A DNA stretch of 64,000 nt from Cryptomeria japonica (taxonomy: Eukaryota; Streptophyta; Pinopsida; Cupressales; Cupressaceae), in NCBI RefSeq assembly GCF_030272615.1, contig NC_081413.1:607454209-607518208 (forward strand). Direction: 5' to 3'. A program made the position numbers and the translations under genes. The notes under the pieces were generated by a model. It was not told where the DNA came from. It saw nothing but the letters and a program-made list of their open reading frames with translations, and ran no database searches. Positions 33,820 through 45,503 of the stretch are shown here, piece after piece (position 1 is the first letter of the stretch; each line of letters opens with the position of its first letter).

Positions 33820-34819
33820 AAAAGCCTGTTAGAGCTTTACAATAAGTCTTGTTAAGAACTAATTCCGGTTAGGAATCACCCAGTTAAGGGATTTACAAAT
33901 ATGCCTTGTCAGAAGCATAATACCCTATTAGGAGTAAACTCGCTGGAGGATGTAAGAATCCAAGCTAATGGACCACCTTGTTAGAGGGTTTAATGAGTAA
34001 CCAATCTTGTTAGAGCTTACTCAGTTAAGGGATTTAACTTCTATTGTAATTGTTAGAAAACAACAATTTAGTTGATCTGTCTGAATAGCACTACTTTTGC
34101 TTGATCAGATCCTTCTATAACATTCAGTCTGCCTTCACTCAAAGTGCAGATCCATTCACCAATTTGGCAACTACACACTCAACAGGCTTTCTACCAACCT
34201 TGCCAACAACCTTAACAAACAACTTCATCGACCTTAAATAGAAATCAATTAGGTCGGTAACACAACAAAAACCTAATTCTCATCATCAAGATTACAAACA
34301 AGTTGGTACAATCTTGACCGTTAGAAATTATGACAATCTCTTCACATTCTTCAAGACAATTTCAACCACTCCATGATCACCACTCTATTGGACTTTGTAA
34401 CTCATCACGCATTGTGCATTAGAAGCAATCCACTTTGCTCCTTCCCTAGACAAGAACAATCGTGCCAAAAATATTTGAATATCTCCTTAATCAAATAATC
34501 ACACGTGTCTCCATCATTACCGCTTATCAGATAACAAACCATCAAACTTAGTCGATTAGGGTTTAACAATTGATAGGGTTTACTAGTTACATTACATAGA
34601 AAGGTTTAACCCTTTACACCGGTTCAACTCACAAACTTAACATGCAGGTTTACAACATCTTCCACAAATCTCTTCTTACCGGTTACTAGCTAATATCAAA
34701 AACAACAATATCAGCAATAACAGGAATACCATTTACTGATTCAATTGACATCAATGACAACATATCATTAATGCAATCTTGATGCAAAATACCAACAAAC
34801 TCAAAATGCCAACAAATAG

Positions 34820-34987
34820 CTCATGAGAGTCTTCCCGAAATTCTCTTTTTTGTCTCTATTTTCTATCATTTTAGATTTTTCTTCATTCATGTATTTTGAT
34901 CTTAAACCATATGTTGCTTGGAGTTGCATGTGATTTACAAACGACATCAGATCCTGGCTCGGTTCTTGCTTCTCACAAAATCTAACA
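34820..34987 (+). repeat. 5' LTR of copia-1, second part
   Basis: It resumes at CTCATGAGAG and matches 45,931-46,099 of the 3' LTR, ending TCTAACA. Joining it to 17,600 restores the arrangement seen in the 3' LTR (GTGATAG-CTCGGTGAGAG). Confidence 0.9.
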
Positions 34988-36021
34988 TCGTATCAAAGTT
35001 GTGTTGTCTAGTATAGCTCTTTATTTTTCTAAATTTTTCATAGAGGTTTGAGACTATTAGATAGCTAATATTTCTCTTAAAAACCAAGTATGTTCTTCTC
35101 TTGCAATCTCATGCGACCTAGAGAATTAGAATAGTTTAAAGGAAAATAAACTCCTCTAGTTAATTTGGTTTATATATATATATGTGAGATCTAGGTGATT
35201 GAAACTTTTTGGTAATATTGAAGGAGTATTCAGCATTTCCATAGCGTCCAGAATTATTAAGAAAGTCAAAAGTGATTTGTATCTCACCAAAATCAGAGTT
35301 TGGAGGACATAGTAAAAATCAAAGTGAAAATTTTAAAATTTCACTAGAGTTGTTTTCATTTTGGCTTTGAAAATATAGCTTCTACTCCTTATCAAGAAAA
35401 TAAATTTATGGTTTTTCTTACCAACATCAAAAAACCATCTATGTATCTCTTAATTTTTGCATAAAGTCAATACATTCTGCATAAATTGAGTTTGAATAAA
35501 GTGTGAGCCATTTTGGCTAGCAAATTTGATAACTTTTTTTAAAAATTGCATAACTTTTGCCTTGGGTGTAAGATTTTCATAAATTACTTGACGGATAGAA
35601 ACAAGCAATTTCCATATAATGTGGGTTTCATTGATTTTTTTTTGTCATTTTTCATCATATATTGTAGGTTGAATTAGTTGCATCTTTTTTCTTCAACAAG
35701 CCATATCTTTCACCTCAAAATTTTATTTTTTTAAAAACGAATAGGTGTTTGGAAGATATTGAAGAGTTACATAGTTATGTGGATGTTTTTTTTAAAATTT
35801 TGCATCATATTTATTTATATCAAAATTTTCTATTTTTCGCCATTAGAGCCCTAGAAAGCATTGTAATATGATAAAAGGTCTTGTAAATGCACTAATTATA
35901 AAGTGCCAACCTTGTAATATTTTGGGGGGTGATTTTTGAGACTATTGGAAAGGGGGGGTGTCTTGTGTGTCTTCTTTCTTGCACTTTTTCTTGATTCTTT
36001 CCAATGTTCTTTTCTTCTATT
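34988..36021 (+). other. copia-1 primer site and leader
   Basis: TCGTATCAAAG right after the LTR is a decayed match to the initiator tRNA-Met site TGGTATCAGAG. About 1 kb of AT-rich non-coding leader follows, up to an ATG at 36,022. No gene is seen in it. Confidence 0.65.
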
Positions 36022-37170
36022 ATGGATGCATCTACAATTCCTCTTTTAACACTATATAATTATTTTGAATGGAAATCTAAGATGATAATATATCTGAAAA
36101 GACATGGATATCATCATGTTACTATGGGACTTAAAAATTAACCTCAAGATGATTCATAAAAAATAAAATGGTTTAACAAATATGATGAAGCCTTTAGTAC
36201 TCTGTGTATGTAAGTCTCCCCTAACCTTCTTTTTCACATTGAATCTACCACTACACCAAATGGAGTGCGGACCACTTTGGAAAACCTTTCTGGTAAGAAG
36301 GATGAGTTAAGAGGTCATCCATTGGAGAATGAACTCATAGGGTTGATTCCAACCAATTTTAACATTATACAAGACTTCTTTACAAGGCTCAAATCTATAA
36401 TATTGTAGTTGGAACAATGAGGAATTAAGAAGGATGATAAGCAAATGATCTTGAACATTCTTTCTAAACTTGGTCCTAACTATTTTGTGTTTGTTTCTAC
36501 ATTCTATGCTACAAAATGTGCCCTAGGTACCATATTCAAAATTCCTTCTCTAGCTGAATTTTCTATAGATCTCACTAGGGAGTAGTACAAATTGGTTCAA
36601 ATGGGTACAATAAAACCCTCTAAGTCACATAACTTAGCTATAAATCAAGGCACAAAAGAACATAAATGGTTTAGTAAGCAAATTAAGAAACAAAAGAACC
36701 AAGGAGAGAAGAAGAAAGACCAAAGATTTGCTACTTCAAAAGCAGATAATCATACCTCTTCATCAAAAGGTGAACAACCTAATAAGGAGAAGGTCAAGTG
36801 TTGTTACTATAACAGGCATGGCCATGATGAACATAAGTTTTTATAGAAACAAATTGATCACCTTTCCCATCTTCTAGAAAAGAACAATCTCAAGGTGTTG
36901 GATTCAGTCAAACAAAGTTCATCAGAAGGATCTTCTAAGGATAGAGACAAAAGTAAGGGAAAAGGAAAGGGTAAGGCCCGAGTTGCTATTCCTTCACAAC
37001 CAAATTTTTGGATCACTGAATCGGGTACTTTACACCACATGGCTTCTTCAAAATATTATTTCACCCCTTTAAAGCCACTTTTTATGCCTGACATACTAAT
37101 GGGTGATGATACTCTTATTGAAATGCATGGGAGAAATTTTTTGATGTGGACGAAAAGGAACATTTGAGGA
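36022..37170 (+). pseudogene. copia-1 gag and protease
   Basis: The chosen ATG at 36,022 starts MDASTIPLLTLYNYFEWKSK, the usual copia Gag opening with the NYxxWKxKM-like motif. The capsid region continues to about 36,590 with several stops (TAA, TAG, TGA). A Lys-rich block follows, then a degenerate zinc knuckle near 36,800-36,840 (CCYYNRHGHDEHKF). Protease appears as FWITESGTLHHM near 37,005-37,040, where ESG replaces the catalytic DSG. Both the knuckle and the protease active site are damaged. Confidence 0.75.
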
Positions 37171-37379
37171 TATCCTTTGTATTCCATCTTTATCAACTAA
37201 TATCCTATCTGTTTATCAAATCACTCACACTAGTTCAGGCAAGTGAGTTGATTTCACACTAGATACAATGGTAATAAGTGAAATGCATGGGTCTATTGTT
37301 GTTGTGGGAAAAACAAATCATCAATATAGACAATATCACTTTTCTCATTTTGTTCCTATATATCTTTTGATAGTCTTAC

Positions 37380-37620
37380 TCACTTATGTAGATGAGGTGA
37401 GTTATTTATGGCATCAATTGTTTGGCCACTTGAACTACCATTACTTGCAACAACTTAGTCATCAGGACATGGTTTCAGGGTTGTCTTCTATTCGATTTTC
37501 TGATGAAGTTTGTCAAGGATGCATTCTTGGTAAGCATCCTAAAGAAAATTATGATAAATAAAGATCATGGAGAGCTACACAGCTATTGGAGTTGGTGCAT
37601 ATTTGTTGGCATTTCAATAG
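37380..37620 (+). pseudogene. copia-1 integrase, zinc-binding N-terminal part
   Basis: The GAG-pre-integrase zinc region is seen as LWHQLFGHLNY ... CQGCILGKHP at about 37,405-37,545. A TAA at 37,559 follows, and the reading towards LELVH continues until the insertion at 37,621. The frame can be followed on the other side of that insertion at 39,109. Confidence 0.75.
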
Positions 37621-39103
37621 AAGGAGATTGTTGATATTCATTAAGGATATTGAGAAGGTTGTTGAAGATTATTGATATAACTGAAGAAGGATGATAACTA
37701 TCTTTATAACATTATTTTGTCATTGATGTCATGAAATTGATATTTTGATTCAGTATGATGTTGCCATATCTTGAGAAGATTGATTTGAAGAGAATTAAGA
37801 TGTTGGTAAAAGACACATAAAGAATGTGATGAATAAGGGGAGAAATAAGTTATTCAATGGGCAACTATTACTGAGTTAGACAATGATGAGATCATGATGT
37901 TTAGATTGTTTTGATATCCTACATATGTTGTTTATTGTAAGGTTAATACTATACTATGTCATCGAGCAAAGAACTTAGTCAGTAAACCCTAAGAAACCTA
38001 GTCGGTAAACCCTAAGGTTATTGATATCGGTTAATGAAGGCGGAATGTCTACCGAGTGAAGTTTAGTATTTACCGAGATGCAACCGAGTTATGACAGAAT
38101 GCATTGGATGAATAAAAGCGTTATTTAATGAAGGAAGCTTATTAGCTAAAGTTGATTAAATGATTGATATGTCATGCAAGAAGTTTGTTAAGGATCTATG
38201 GCTTTGAAAATTCAGGAGCTAGATCTACAACACAGATTGAACCGCTTAACCTAGCACAAGTTCCAAGAATAGGATGCAAGTTCCTAGGCAAAGTAAAACA
38301 TTTTTCAGATCGAAGGATACATTGAACCTAGTCAAGATTGAAGATCTGATGGCTATGATTGATCATGGGAAATGTGATCAAGGAGATTTAGCGGTTAGAA
38401 AATTGTTTATAAATAAAAAATTATTGATGAACAATGTATGCGGGCAAGTGTAAGCATAGGGATGCTACATAGTGATTACCGAGCACAGAAGCTTGAAGAC
38501 CTATTTGAATAACAAAGTAGGGAGCCCAGCAGAGGGACAAGATAAGTCCTATGACTAGACAGTGTTGAGCAAATAAGAATCTGCTTTAGCATTTTAGATG
38601 TGAAGTTGCAAATATATTTTTAGTGTTGTTTATTTTGTAATAGACAGGAAATCTCTTAACCGAGTGGACCTAACAGTCTTATTTGTAAATCCTCTAGCAA
38701 GGTAACATTCTAATTGAGTGTTTGAAATCCTTTGACAAGGTCACTTCTAACAAAGTGAAGATCCTAATAGATCTAAGGGAAATCCTTTAACAAGGTCACA
38801 TCTAGCAATGTGTTTGTAATCTTTAATAGGATTTGCTTTTAACTGAACATACTCTAGAAGAGTATATTTCTTAGTGGGTCTGAAATCCCATAGTGGTTTT
38901 TCCCTATTTGGGTTTCCACGTTAAATCTAGTGTTATATGTGTTATGATGATTATGTGTTTATGAGTTAGCATGTTTAGCAGTTTTTGGTTATATTGCTGA
39001 AGTATAAGTTACCGAGGTTGAATCTATTGATTTTATGGAAGATTAAGTTTGTATGATTCACCCCCCCCTCTTATCTTGTTAGCTATTGGCATCAGAACTT
39101 TAC
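37621..39103 (+). mobile_element. PPT-LTR-PBS fragment of a Sirevirus-like element inserted in copia-1 integrase
   Basis: An LTR-like body (about 37,629-39,085) begins TGTTGATATTC, preceded by AAGGAGAT, which looks like the end of a polypurine tract. Near its right end it has GATTCACCCCCCCC and then TTGGCATCAGAAC, a one-change primer site (39,086-39,098). CAATAG occurs directly on both sides (37,615-37,620 and 39,103-39,108). A normal solo LTR would contain neither PPT nor PBS, so the structure is odd. The body has no coding capacity. Confidence 0.6.
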
Positions 39104-39108
39104 AATAG

Positions 39109-39420
39109 TGACTTGACAGGACCATTTCCACAACCATCTTTAAACAGGGCTAGATATGTCTTGACATTTATTGATGACTTTTCTAGATATGCATGGGTTT
39201 ACTTTCTCAAACAAAAGTTTGAGGTCTTGAAAATTTTCTATATTTCAAAGTTTTTGTAGAGAAATAATCTGGGAAGTTCATCAAGAATTTGTGTACAGAT
39301 AATGGAGGTGAATATGTCAATAATCACTTTAAATAATTTTGTGCTTCAGAAGGTATCAATATTCAACACACAATTCCATACAATCCTCGACAAAGTGGTG
39401 TCACAAAATGCAAGAATGGG
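39109..39420 (+). pseudogene. copia-1 integrase core
   Basis: It reads DLTGPFPQPS, then FIDDFSRYAWVYFLKQK (first catalytic Asp region), then LCTDNGGEYVNNHF (second Asp), then PYNPRQSGVTKCKNG where the usual Glu of the AERKN motif is Lys. One stop and a frameshift lie near 39,259-39,290. Cut at 39,420 by the gypsy element. Confidence 0.8.
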
Positions 39421-40231
39421 TGATGCAGCCATAATCGGTAAAACCCTCAAAGAGAATTAACCGACTTATGCAGCAAGAGTAACACAATGAAAGCAACAAG
39501 AAAACATAGAAAAAATATAGAAACAAACCATATTATTGTCTTAGAACTTCCGGCAACCCACCGGTTATCATCATACAATCATCTTAGAACATCCAGTAGT
39601 TAACCGGCTACATGCAGGCTACAAGCCAGATACAATCCAACCGGGACTCTCAGAATCAACCGGATCACTAAATGTGAATCTCAATCCTTATTCTTATTTC
39701 TACTCCTCTTCCTACAAATGATTACATAGTGTCATATAAATACCCTCTGTAACATATCTGGGTCAGCCTCAAAAGATTAACTTTACCAATGCAAGAAAAT
39801 GAAACATGTAACTAGGTCGACGCTAAGAATGAAAGAAATATTTCTGAAAAATAACAATCAAGAAGATTGGATCAGCAGGAAGGTTGACCACACGCCAAAG
39901 AACATCGGACAAGACCCAAAATAGATCCACATGCCAAGAACCGCTCTGGTAATGAAGGAAAGTTAACCAATAAGCACAAGAACTGTCTTGGAACCTAGAA
40001 ACAGTCAATCGGGAGTGATAACTAGCCAGAAAAGAATCAAAATGGACTGAAAAATCTGGAATGAAGCACATGAACCAGTTTGGAAACCGAAAACATGATC
40101 TACAATGAAAAGCAAGAAACTATCAGTAAGAACATAGAAAACTGCACACTGAATTGAACAAGAACTAAACTGAAAGGAAATATTTTTGGTTGATGCACGA
40201 TTTCTCATAGACCGGGGATGCTCTTGCATCA
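39421..40231 (-). repeat. 3' LTR of the gag-only gypsy
   Basis: It matches 42,313-43,129 throughout (for example AACCGACTTATGCA, CTCATAGACCGGGGATGCTC). The minus-strand PPT CTACCTGGGGTGTT lies at 40,232-40,245. Small open frames inside it are not genes. Confidence 0.9.
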
Positions 40232-40534
40232 AACACCCCAGGTAGAAAAATATGTTCCATGAGAGGCAACTCATGAACATCTAAAAGGATTTGGGATAGA
40301 GACCCCATGCTCATTTTTGATCTAAACATATTCCTTATCTGTCAACCTCTTCTTTAGCTCCTCCAGGATCTCAACCGGCTTCTCTAACCTCTGATTCTCT
40401 TTGTTTCTCTTCCTTTGCTTCATATTTGTGCATTGTCTCTATTTATTGCTCTCTTTCTTCTACAACTCTGATTTGTTTCTGCCACAAGACTTCATCCGGT
40501 TTGTCACCATAAGCTCTTTGTCATCTGGTTCTAT

Positions 40535-42122
40535 CTATCCATCAGGCTTATTTATAAGATATTTTTGCAAACTCATGCCACCTTCTGGTATTACCTCTGC
40601 AACTAGTTTCTTAGTACTGCAACTTTTCTCAAGACTCAGATTCTTCACCTCCTTCTCTTTCTCCTTCAAAGAAGTCAATGTGAACTTTTGCCCATCTTTC
40701 TCAATAGTGACTAGGTTTCTTCTACAGTCATAAATAGCTCCTCTATCAAACTGCCAAGGTCTTCCCAACAAGACATGACAAGCACTCATAGATACAACAT
40801 CACACAAGACCTCATCCCTAAAAGGCCCAATATTCAAATTCACCAAACATTATTCCTTTACTTCTATCTTTTGATCATCTTGTAACCAACTTACCTTGTA
40901 AGGACAAGGATTCTCAAGCCTCTTCAACCCAAGCTTCACTACCATCTCCTCAGATACCAAATTATCAATACTTCCACTATCCACAATAACCTTGTAACAC
41001 TTACCACCTGATTTACACACAATCCAAAAAAACTCTTTCTTTGAGTAGATTTGGTATCCTCACTGCTTTGCTCCATCACAACTCTTCTAAACATAAGGGA
41101 TTCTCCTTGCTCCGGTATATAGTAAGGTCCAGTGACTTCACCTTTCAGTTCCTCATTGGCCACATAACTTCTTGCCATTCCCTTCTTACATTCATAAAAT
41201 CTATGTCCAGTTTCTCCACACTTGAAACATTTGCCAGGAAATTCTCTACCAATATTGCCACTGCCTTTCCTTTGTATTTTATGTTCTGGTTCTTTACTCC
41301 ACTTAGGTTTTGATCATTCCTCAACATTCTGCTTCTCTGTACTCATATGTTCCTTGAATCTCTCCTTCCCTCTAGGGTTATTCAACTGTCTTCTTCTCAT
41401 CTTCTCCTCAGCCTTCAAAGCATACTGGTAAGCTTCTTCAACTGTGGAAACCCTCAACATACTCATCTCATCCTGAATGTTAAATGCAAGTCCATTTATG
41501 TACCTCGCCACCTTTTCTATATCCATCTCTCTATGTCTAGATCTAATGATCACCTTGTAGGATTACTTAGTGTACTCTTTCACAGTCATGTTTCTCTGTT
41601 TCAGGTTCTGCAACTTCTTGAACAATTCCAACTCATAGTCTCCTAGTATGAACTTCGCCTTCAATCTTGCAACCATCTGTCTCCACCGAGTGATCTTCAT
41701 TTCACCATTCTCCACTCTGTCTTTCTACAATTATTTCCACCATAAGGTAGCATGCCCTTTCAACTTAGTATGTGCCAACCAGACTCTCTACGAATCCTTG
41801 ACATCCTAAAAAAAAAAATCTCCAACTATCCAATCCAATCAATCAGATCCTCCGGGTTCAGCGTTCTAGAAAAGTTTGAAACCTCCACTTTCTGAACTTT
41901 ACTCTCTTGCACCACTTCTCTCAGGAATATTTCCTCTCTTTCATCTTCCGGTCCTCCAGCCTCTTCTGCTTCAAGCTCTTCACCGAATTCTTCATACTCA
42001 TCCTCAGATTTAGGGTTCCTCTACAAACCAACCAAAGCATTTCGGATTTCATTCCTCACTTCATTCTTGAAGTCCTCCATCATCTGTTGTACCCTCTGGG
42101 GGTTTGTCCTTCTAGGCGGCAT
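40535..42122 (-). pseudogene. gag-protease of the non-autonomous gypsy
   Basis: The ATG at 42,122 starts MPPRRTNPQRVQQMMEDF. A capsid region of the retrotransposon gag type follows (HATLWWK near 41,745, then KVARYINGLAFNIQDEM near 41,505), a zinc knuckle CFKCGETGHRFYECK near 41,232-41,188, and a retropepsin with active site VDSGS (about 40,985-40,970) and the HVLLGRPWQFDR motif near 40,785-40,750. The frame ends at a TAG at 40,535. Several stops and frameshifts, including an A8-9 slip near 41,810, break it. Capsid, knuckle and protease in one frame without polymerase suggest a parasite on a related chromovirus. Confidence 0.8.
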
Positions 42123-42298
42123 CTCCTCTTCCGCTCTGGTGAATTGCCTCAACTCGATGATCTGACTACCGGTTTCAATTGCCTCTCCTCAGTGATCTAT
42201 TGAACACACATGTAGCCTACCTTCAATCGATGATCTATCCACCCAAAGTAATGCCTCAAGGTTCACAAACAACTCTTCCACTAACCAGTTCATAACCA

Positions 42299-42310
42299 GC
42301 TCTGATACCA
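42299..42310 (-). other. Primer binding site of the gag-only gypsy
   Basis: On the minus strand TGGTATCAGAGC, an exact initiator tRNA-Met complement, lies two bases after the LTR end. Confidence 0.92.
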
Positions 42311-42312
42311 CT

Positions 42313-43129
42313 TGATGCAACCATAACCGGAAAAACCCTCAAAGAGAATTAACTGACTTATGCAACAAGAGTAACACAATGAAAGCAACAATAAAACATA
42401 GAAAAATTACAAAAACAAACCATATTATTGCCTTAGAACTTCCGGCAACCAACCGGTTATCATCATACAATCATCTTAGAACATCTAGTAGTTAACTGGT
42501 TACATGTAGGCTACAAGCCAGATACAATCCAACAGGGACTCTTAGAATCAACTAGATCACTAAATGCGAATCTCGATCCTTATTCTTATTTCTACTTCCT
42601 TTTCCTATAAATGATTACATAGTGCCATATAAATACCCTTTGGAACAAATCTGGGTCGGCCTCAAAAGATTGCATTTACCAATGCAGGAAAGTGGAACGT
42701 GTAACTAGGTCGGCCCTAAGAATGAAAGAAATATTTTCAAAAAATAACAACCAAGAAGATCGGATCAGCAGGAAGGTCGGCCACATGCCAAAGAACATCG
42801 AACAAGACCCAAAATAGATTTGCATGCCAAGAACCACTCTAGTAATGAAGGAAAGTTAACCAGTAAGCACAAGAATTATCCCAGAAGCCAGAAACAGTCA
42901 ACTGGGAGCGATAAATAGCCTGGAAGGAATCCAAATGAACTGAAAATATGGAATTAAGCACATGAACTAGCTTGGAAATCGAAAATAGGATCTACAATGA
43001 AAAGCAAGAAACAACCAGTACAAGTAAGAACACATAAAATTGCACATTGAACTGAACAAGAACTAAACTGAAAGGAAATATTTTTGGTTGATACAAGATT
43101 GCTCATAGATCGGGGATGCTCTTGTATCA
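42313..43129 (-). repeat. 5' LTR of the gag-only gypsy
   Basis: Partner of 39,421-40,231. On the minus strand it starts TGATACAAGAGCATCC and ends TTGCATCA. Confidence 0.9.
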
Positions 43130-43710
43130 ATGGGTCCTTGAAGGAGATGACCAATTGTATAATACACTCCAAGTATTTGGCACCTTAGTATTGGGTAGAG
43201 GCCATCAACTATGTGTGTTATATCCAAAACCAAGTTCCTTACAAAGTTGTGAAGGGGGTAACTCCTTTTCAAGCTTAGATTGGTCAGAAGACCACATCTA
43301 AGAGCTTTAGAGTGTTTGGTTCTCTTGTATGGGCCCACATTCCAATAGAGAAACATGAGATTATGGATTCACAAATCAAACCTTGCATATTTAGTGGGTA
43401 TTTAGATGATGTCAAAGGGTATAGACTTATCCATCCAACCACTCATGAGTTATTCATTGAGAGGAGAGTTCTTCCAGTTATTCTCATACCACTTTTCCAT
43501 ACACCATCACATTGGAGACATTGCATCATGATGGAAATTCTTTAGGGGATCTTCATTTTCCTAATCTTGATGAGGAGTTTTATTCCTCCACTTTAGATGG
43601 AAACGGTGATGATGAAGATTCAAATTCCTCGCATAGTCATCATTTAAAGGTTGATTATCCTCCCCAGAATAACCTCAGTGCATCTTTGGGCTCGACAAAC
43701 ATTTAATTTA
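43130..43710 (+). pseudogene. copia-1 integrase C-terminal region
   Basis: The reading resumes after the gypsy insertion: EAINYVCYIQNQVPYKVVKGVTPFQA in a decayed frame, then open from 43,312 with FGSLVWAHIPIEKHEIMDSQ, CIFSGYLDDVKGYRL and the usual copia integrase C-terminal motifs. A Ser/Asp-rich linker follows to 43,706. Confidence 0.8.
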
Positions 43711-45300
43711 ACAGGTGATTAGTTGGGCAATCCATTTGAAACAAGAAGAATAAGGTCACAATTTCATTGAGCTTCACATCCCTTCATTGCTTTAAATTTT
43801 GATTCATAGTCTTTTTTAGAGGCTTTAGGTATTATTGAGTGGGATATTGCAATGAAGGAAGAGTTCAATTCCTTACAAATGAATCAAACATGGGATTTAG
43901 TTCTTGTTCCTAAAGGAAGGAAACTTGTTCGATACAAGTGGATCTATCAAATAAAATTTGTATTATATGGGTTAGTTGATAAGTATAAGGCTTTCTTGGT
44001 AGCAAAAGGATTCTCTTAGGTTCTTGAGATTGACTACTCTAAGACTTTTGCATGAGTTGCTAAGATGAATTCCATCCGGCTTGTCCTTGCTATAGTTGCA
44101 GCCCATCATTAGGAAGTTCATCAGATGGATGTGAGGAGTTCCTTTCTTCATGGTAACCTTAGGAGGAAATCTACATGGAGGAACCGTAGGGTTTTTTTTA
44201 GGATCCCTCACTTGTGTGTCAACTTGGAAAGTATCTTTATGGACTCAAAGAGGCTCCTTGATCTTGGTATGCCAAGATAGACTCATTCCTTCTAATAATT
44301 GGCTTCATTCAATTCCATTTTAATTTGAATGTATACATTCTATAGCAGGATGAAACTATCACTTTTTTGGTTCTCTATGTTGATGACTTGTTGATCACAA
44401 GGAGTCATTCATCCACCATAAAGGTAGAGAAAACTATCCTACATGATAGATTTATGATGTCAGACTTGGGTCTTTTGCATTACTTCTTGGGGATTGAGAT
44501 CCCTTAGTCATCTTTAGGTATCTTCCTTGGAAAATGCAAGTATACACTTGATATGCTCTTCATATTTTGTATGGTCGATTGTGACCTTGCACCGACTCCA
44601 TTTTTGTCAGGGGTTAAACTTAATGATAAGTTCTCTTCACCCTTTGTTGATGGAACTTTATATCAACAACTTGTTGGAAGTCTCATCTACTTGACTCATA
44701 CAAGACCCAACATTTCATATGTTATAGGCATGGTCTCTTGATTCATGCATGAGCCACATGAGTTGCATTGGAAAGTAGCTAAGTAGATCCTCCACTACAT
44801 TTAGGGTATTCACAATTATGAAATTCAATATGCAGTAGGCATGGATATTGACTTTGTAGGATATATAGATTCAAATTGGGCAGGTGATTCTTAAGATCAC
44901 AAGTCTACTTTAGGGTATTGCTTCTCACTTGGTTCTAGTCTAGTTTGTTGGTTAAGAAAGAAGCAGTTCATAATTACTCTTTCATTGACATAGGCTGAGT
45001 ATTGAGGGGCAGTCAATGCCACCTTTGAGGCTATTTGGATTCAAAATATTCTCACTATGTTTGGTATTCCAATCAGAAATCCTACCGTTATCTTTTGGGA
45101 TAATTAGTGTGCTATACAAATTTCAAGAAATACAATTCACCACCAAATGATGAAACACATTGAGATACATATGCACTACATTCAAATCTTATTTAGGAAG
45201 GCATCGTTGATCTTAAGTATTATTCTACATCAAAGCAGACTACAGACATCTTCACCAAAACCAAGTTCCTTCATTTGCAAGCTTTGCTTGGGATGTAACA
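43711..45300 (+). pseudogene. copia-1 reverse transcriptase and RNase H
   Basis: The RT begins near 43,830 (WDIAMKEEFNSLQMNQTWDLV) and continues with KWIYQIKF, a DYSKTFA motif, HQMDVRSSFLHG and the catalytic YVDDLL near 44,377-44,394, then LGLLHYFLGIEI. RNase H follows: VGSLIYLTHTRPNISY (44,670), GYIDSNWAGDS, DHKSTLGYCFSLGSSLVCW and a decayed AEYxGAVNATFEAIW. More than ten stops and several frameshifts interrupt it. Confidence 0.82.
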
Positions 45301-45322
45301 AGTGTCTACTTCAGGAGGGACT

Positions 45323-45347
45323 TCTCTCTCTCTCTCTCTCTCTCTCT
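45323..45347 (+). repeat. (TC)n microsatellite
   Basis: About twelve TC dinucleotides between the pol end and the PPT of copia-1, inside a GGAGGGACTTC / GGAGGGGGCACTTTC imperfect repeat. Confidence 0.95.
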
Positions 45348-45496
45348 ACTTTGGGAGGGGGCACTTTCTCTCTATTTAGGGGGGCTATTCCTCTTATGGA
45401 TAGACGTCTTCTCTTGAGGGGAATCTCTATGTACATGGGTACCTAACATGGCCTCATTTGTTGGGTCTGATTTTTTCACCCACCTAAGCCACGCTT

Positions 45497-45503
45497 AAGG
45501 GGG
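45497..45503 (+). other. copia-1 polypurine tract
   Basis: AAGGGGG directly precedes TGTTAGTG, the 3' LTR start. Confidence 0.8.

Larger units (their letters stand above)
17601..34814 (-). mobile_element. Sirevirus-like Ty1/copia element copia-2
   Basis: LTRs start TGATGG and end CAACA on + (17,601-20,668 and 26,684-34,814). After removing later insertions both are close to 1.43 kb, which supports the boundaries. Flanks GATAG (17,596-17,600) and AATAG (34,815-34,819) are a target duplication with one change. Primer site, gag, protease, integrase, RT, RNase H and PPT are all present on the minus strand. It carries three younger insertions: 18,506-20,130, 21,990-23,519 and 27,128-33,819. Confidence 0.9.
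26684..34814 (-). repeat. 5' LTR of copia-2, split by copia-3
   Basis: It matches 17,601-20,668. The pieces are 26,684-27,127 and 33,820-34,814; between them lies copia-3. Joined length is close to that of the left LTR without its own insertion. Confidence 0.92.
39421..43129 (-). mobile_element. Non-autonomous Ty3/gypsy element with gag and protease only
   Basis: Two LTRs (39,421-40,231 and 42,313-43,129; 811 and 817 bp) begin TGATGCA and end TGCATCA or TATCA on +. A perfect 5-bp duplication ATGGG flanks it (39,416-39,420 and 43,130-43,134). The internal part is only about 2.1 kb: primer site, gag, CCHC knuckle and protease, then PPT. RT, RNase H and integrase are missing with no sign of their remnants. 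This is the layout of TR-GAG-type plant elements, which would depend on enzymes from another gypsy. Confidence 0.88.

Noticed and set aside
40401-42203. A series of + strand frames of 60-110 codons
   Set aside because: They lie opposite the gag-protease frame of the gypsy element and have the Phe/Leu/Ser bias of an antisense shadow.
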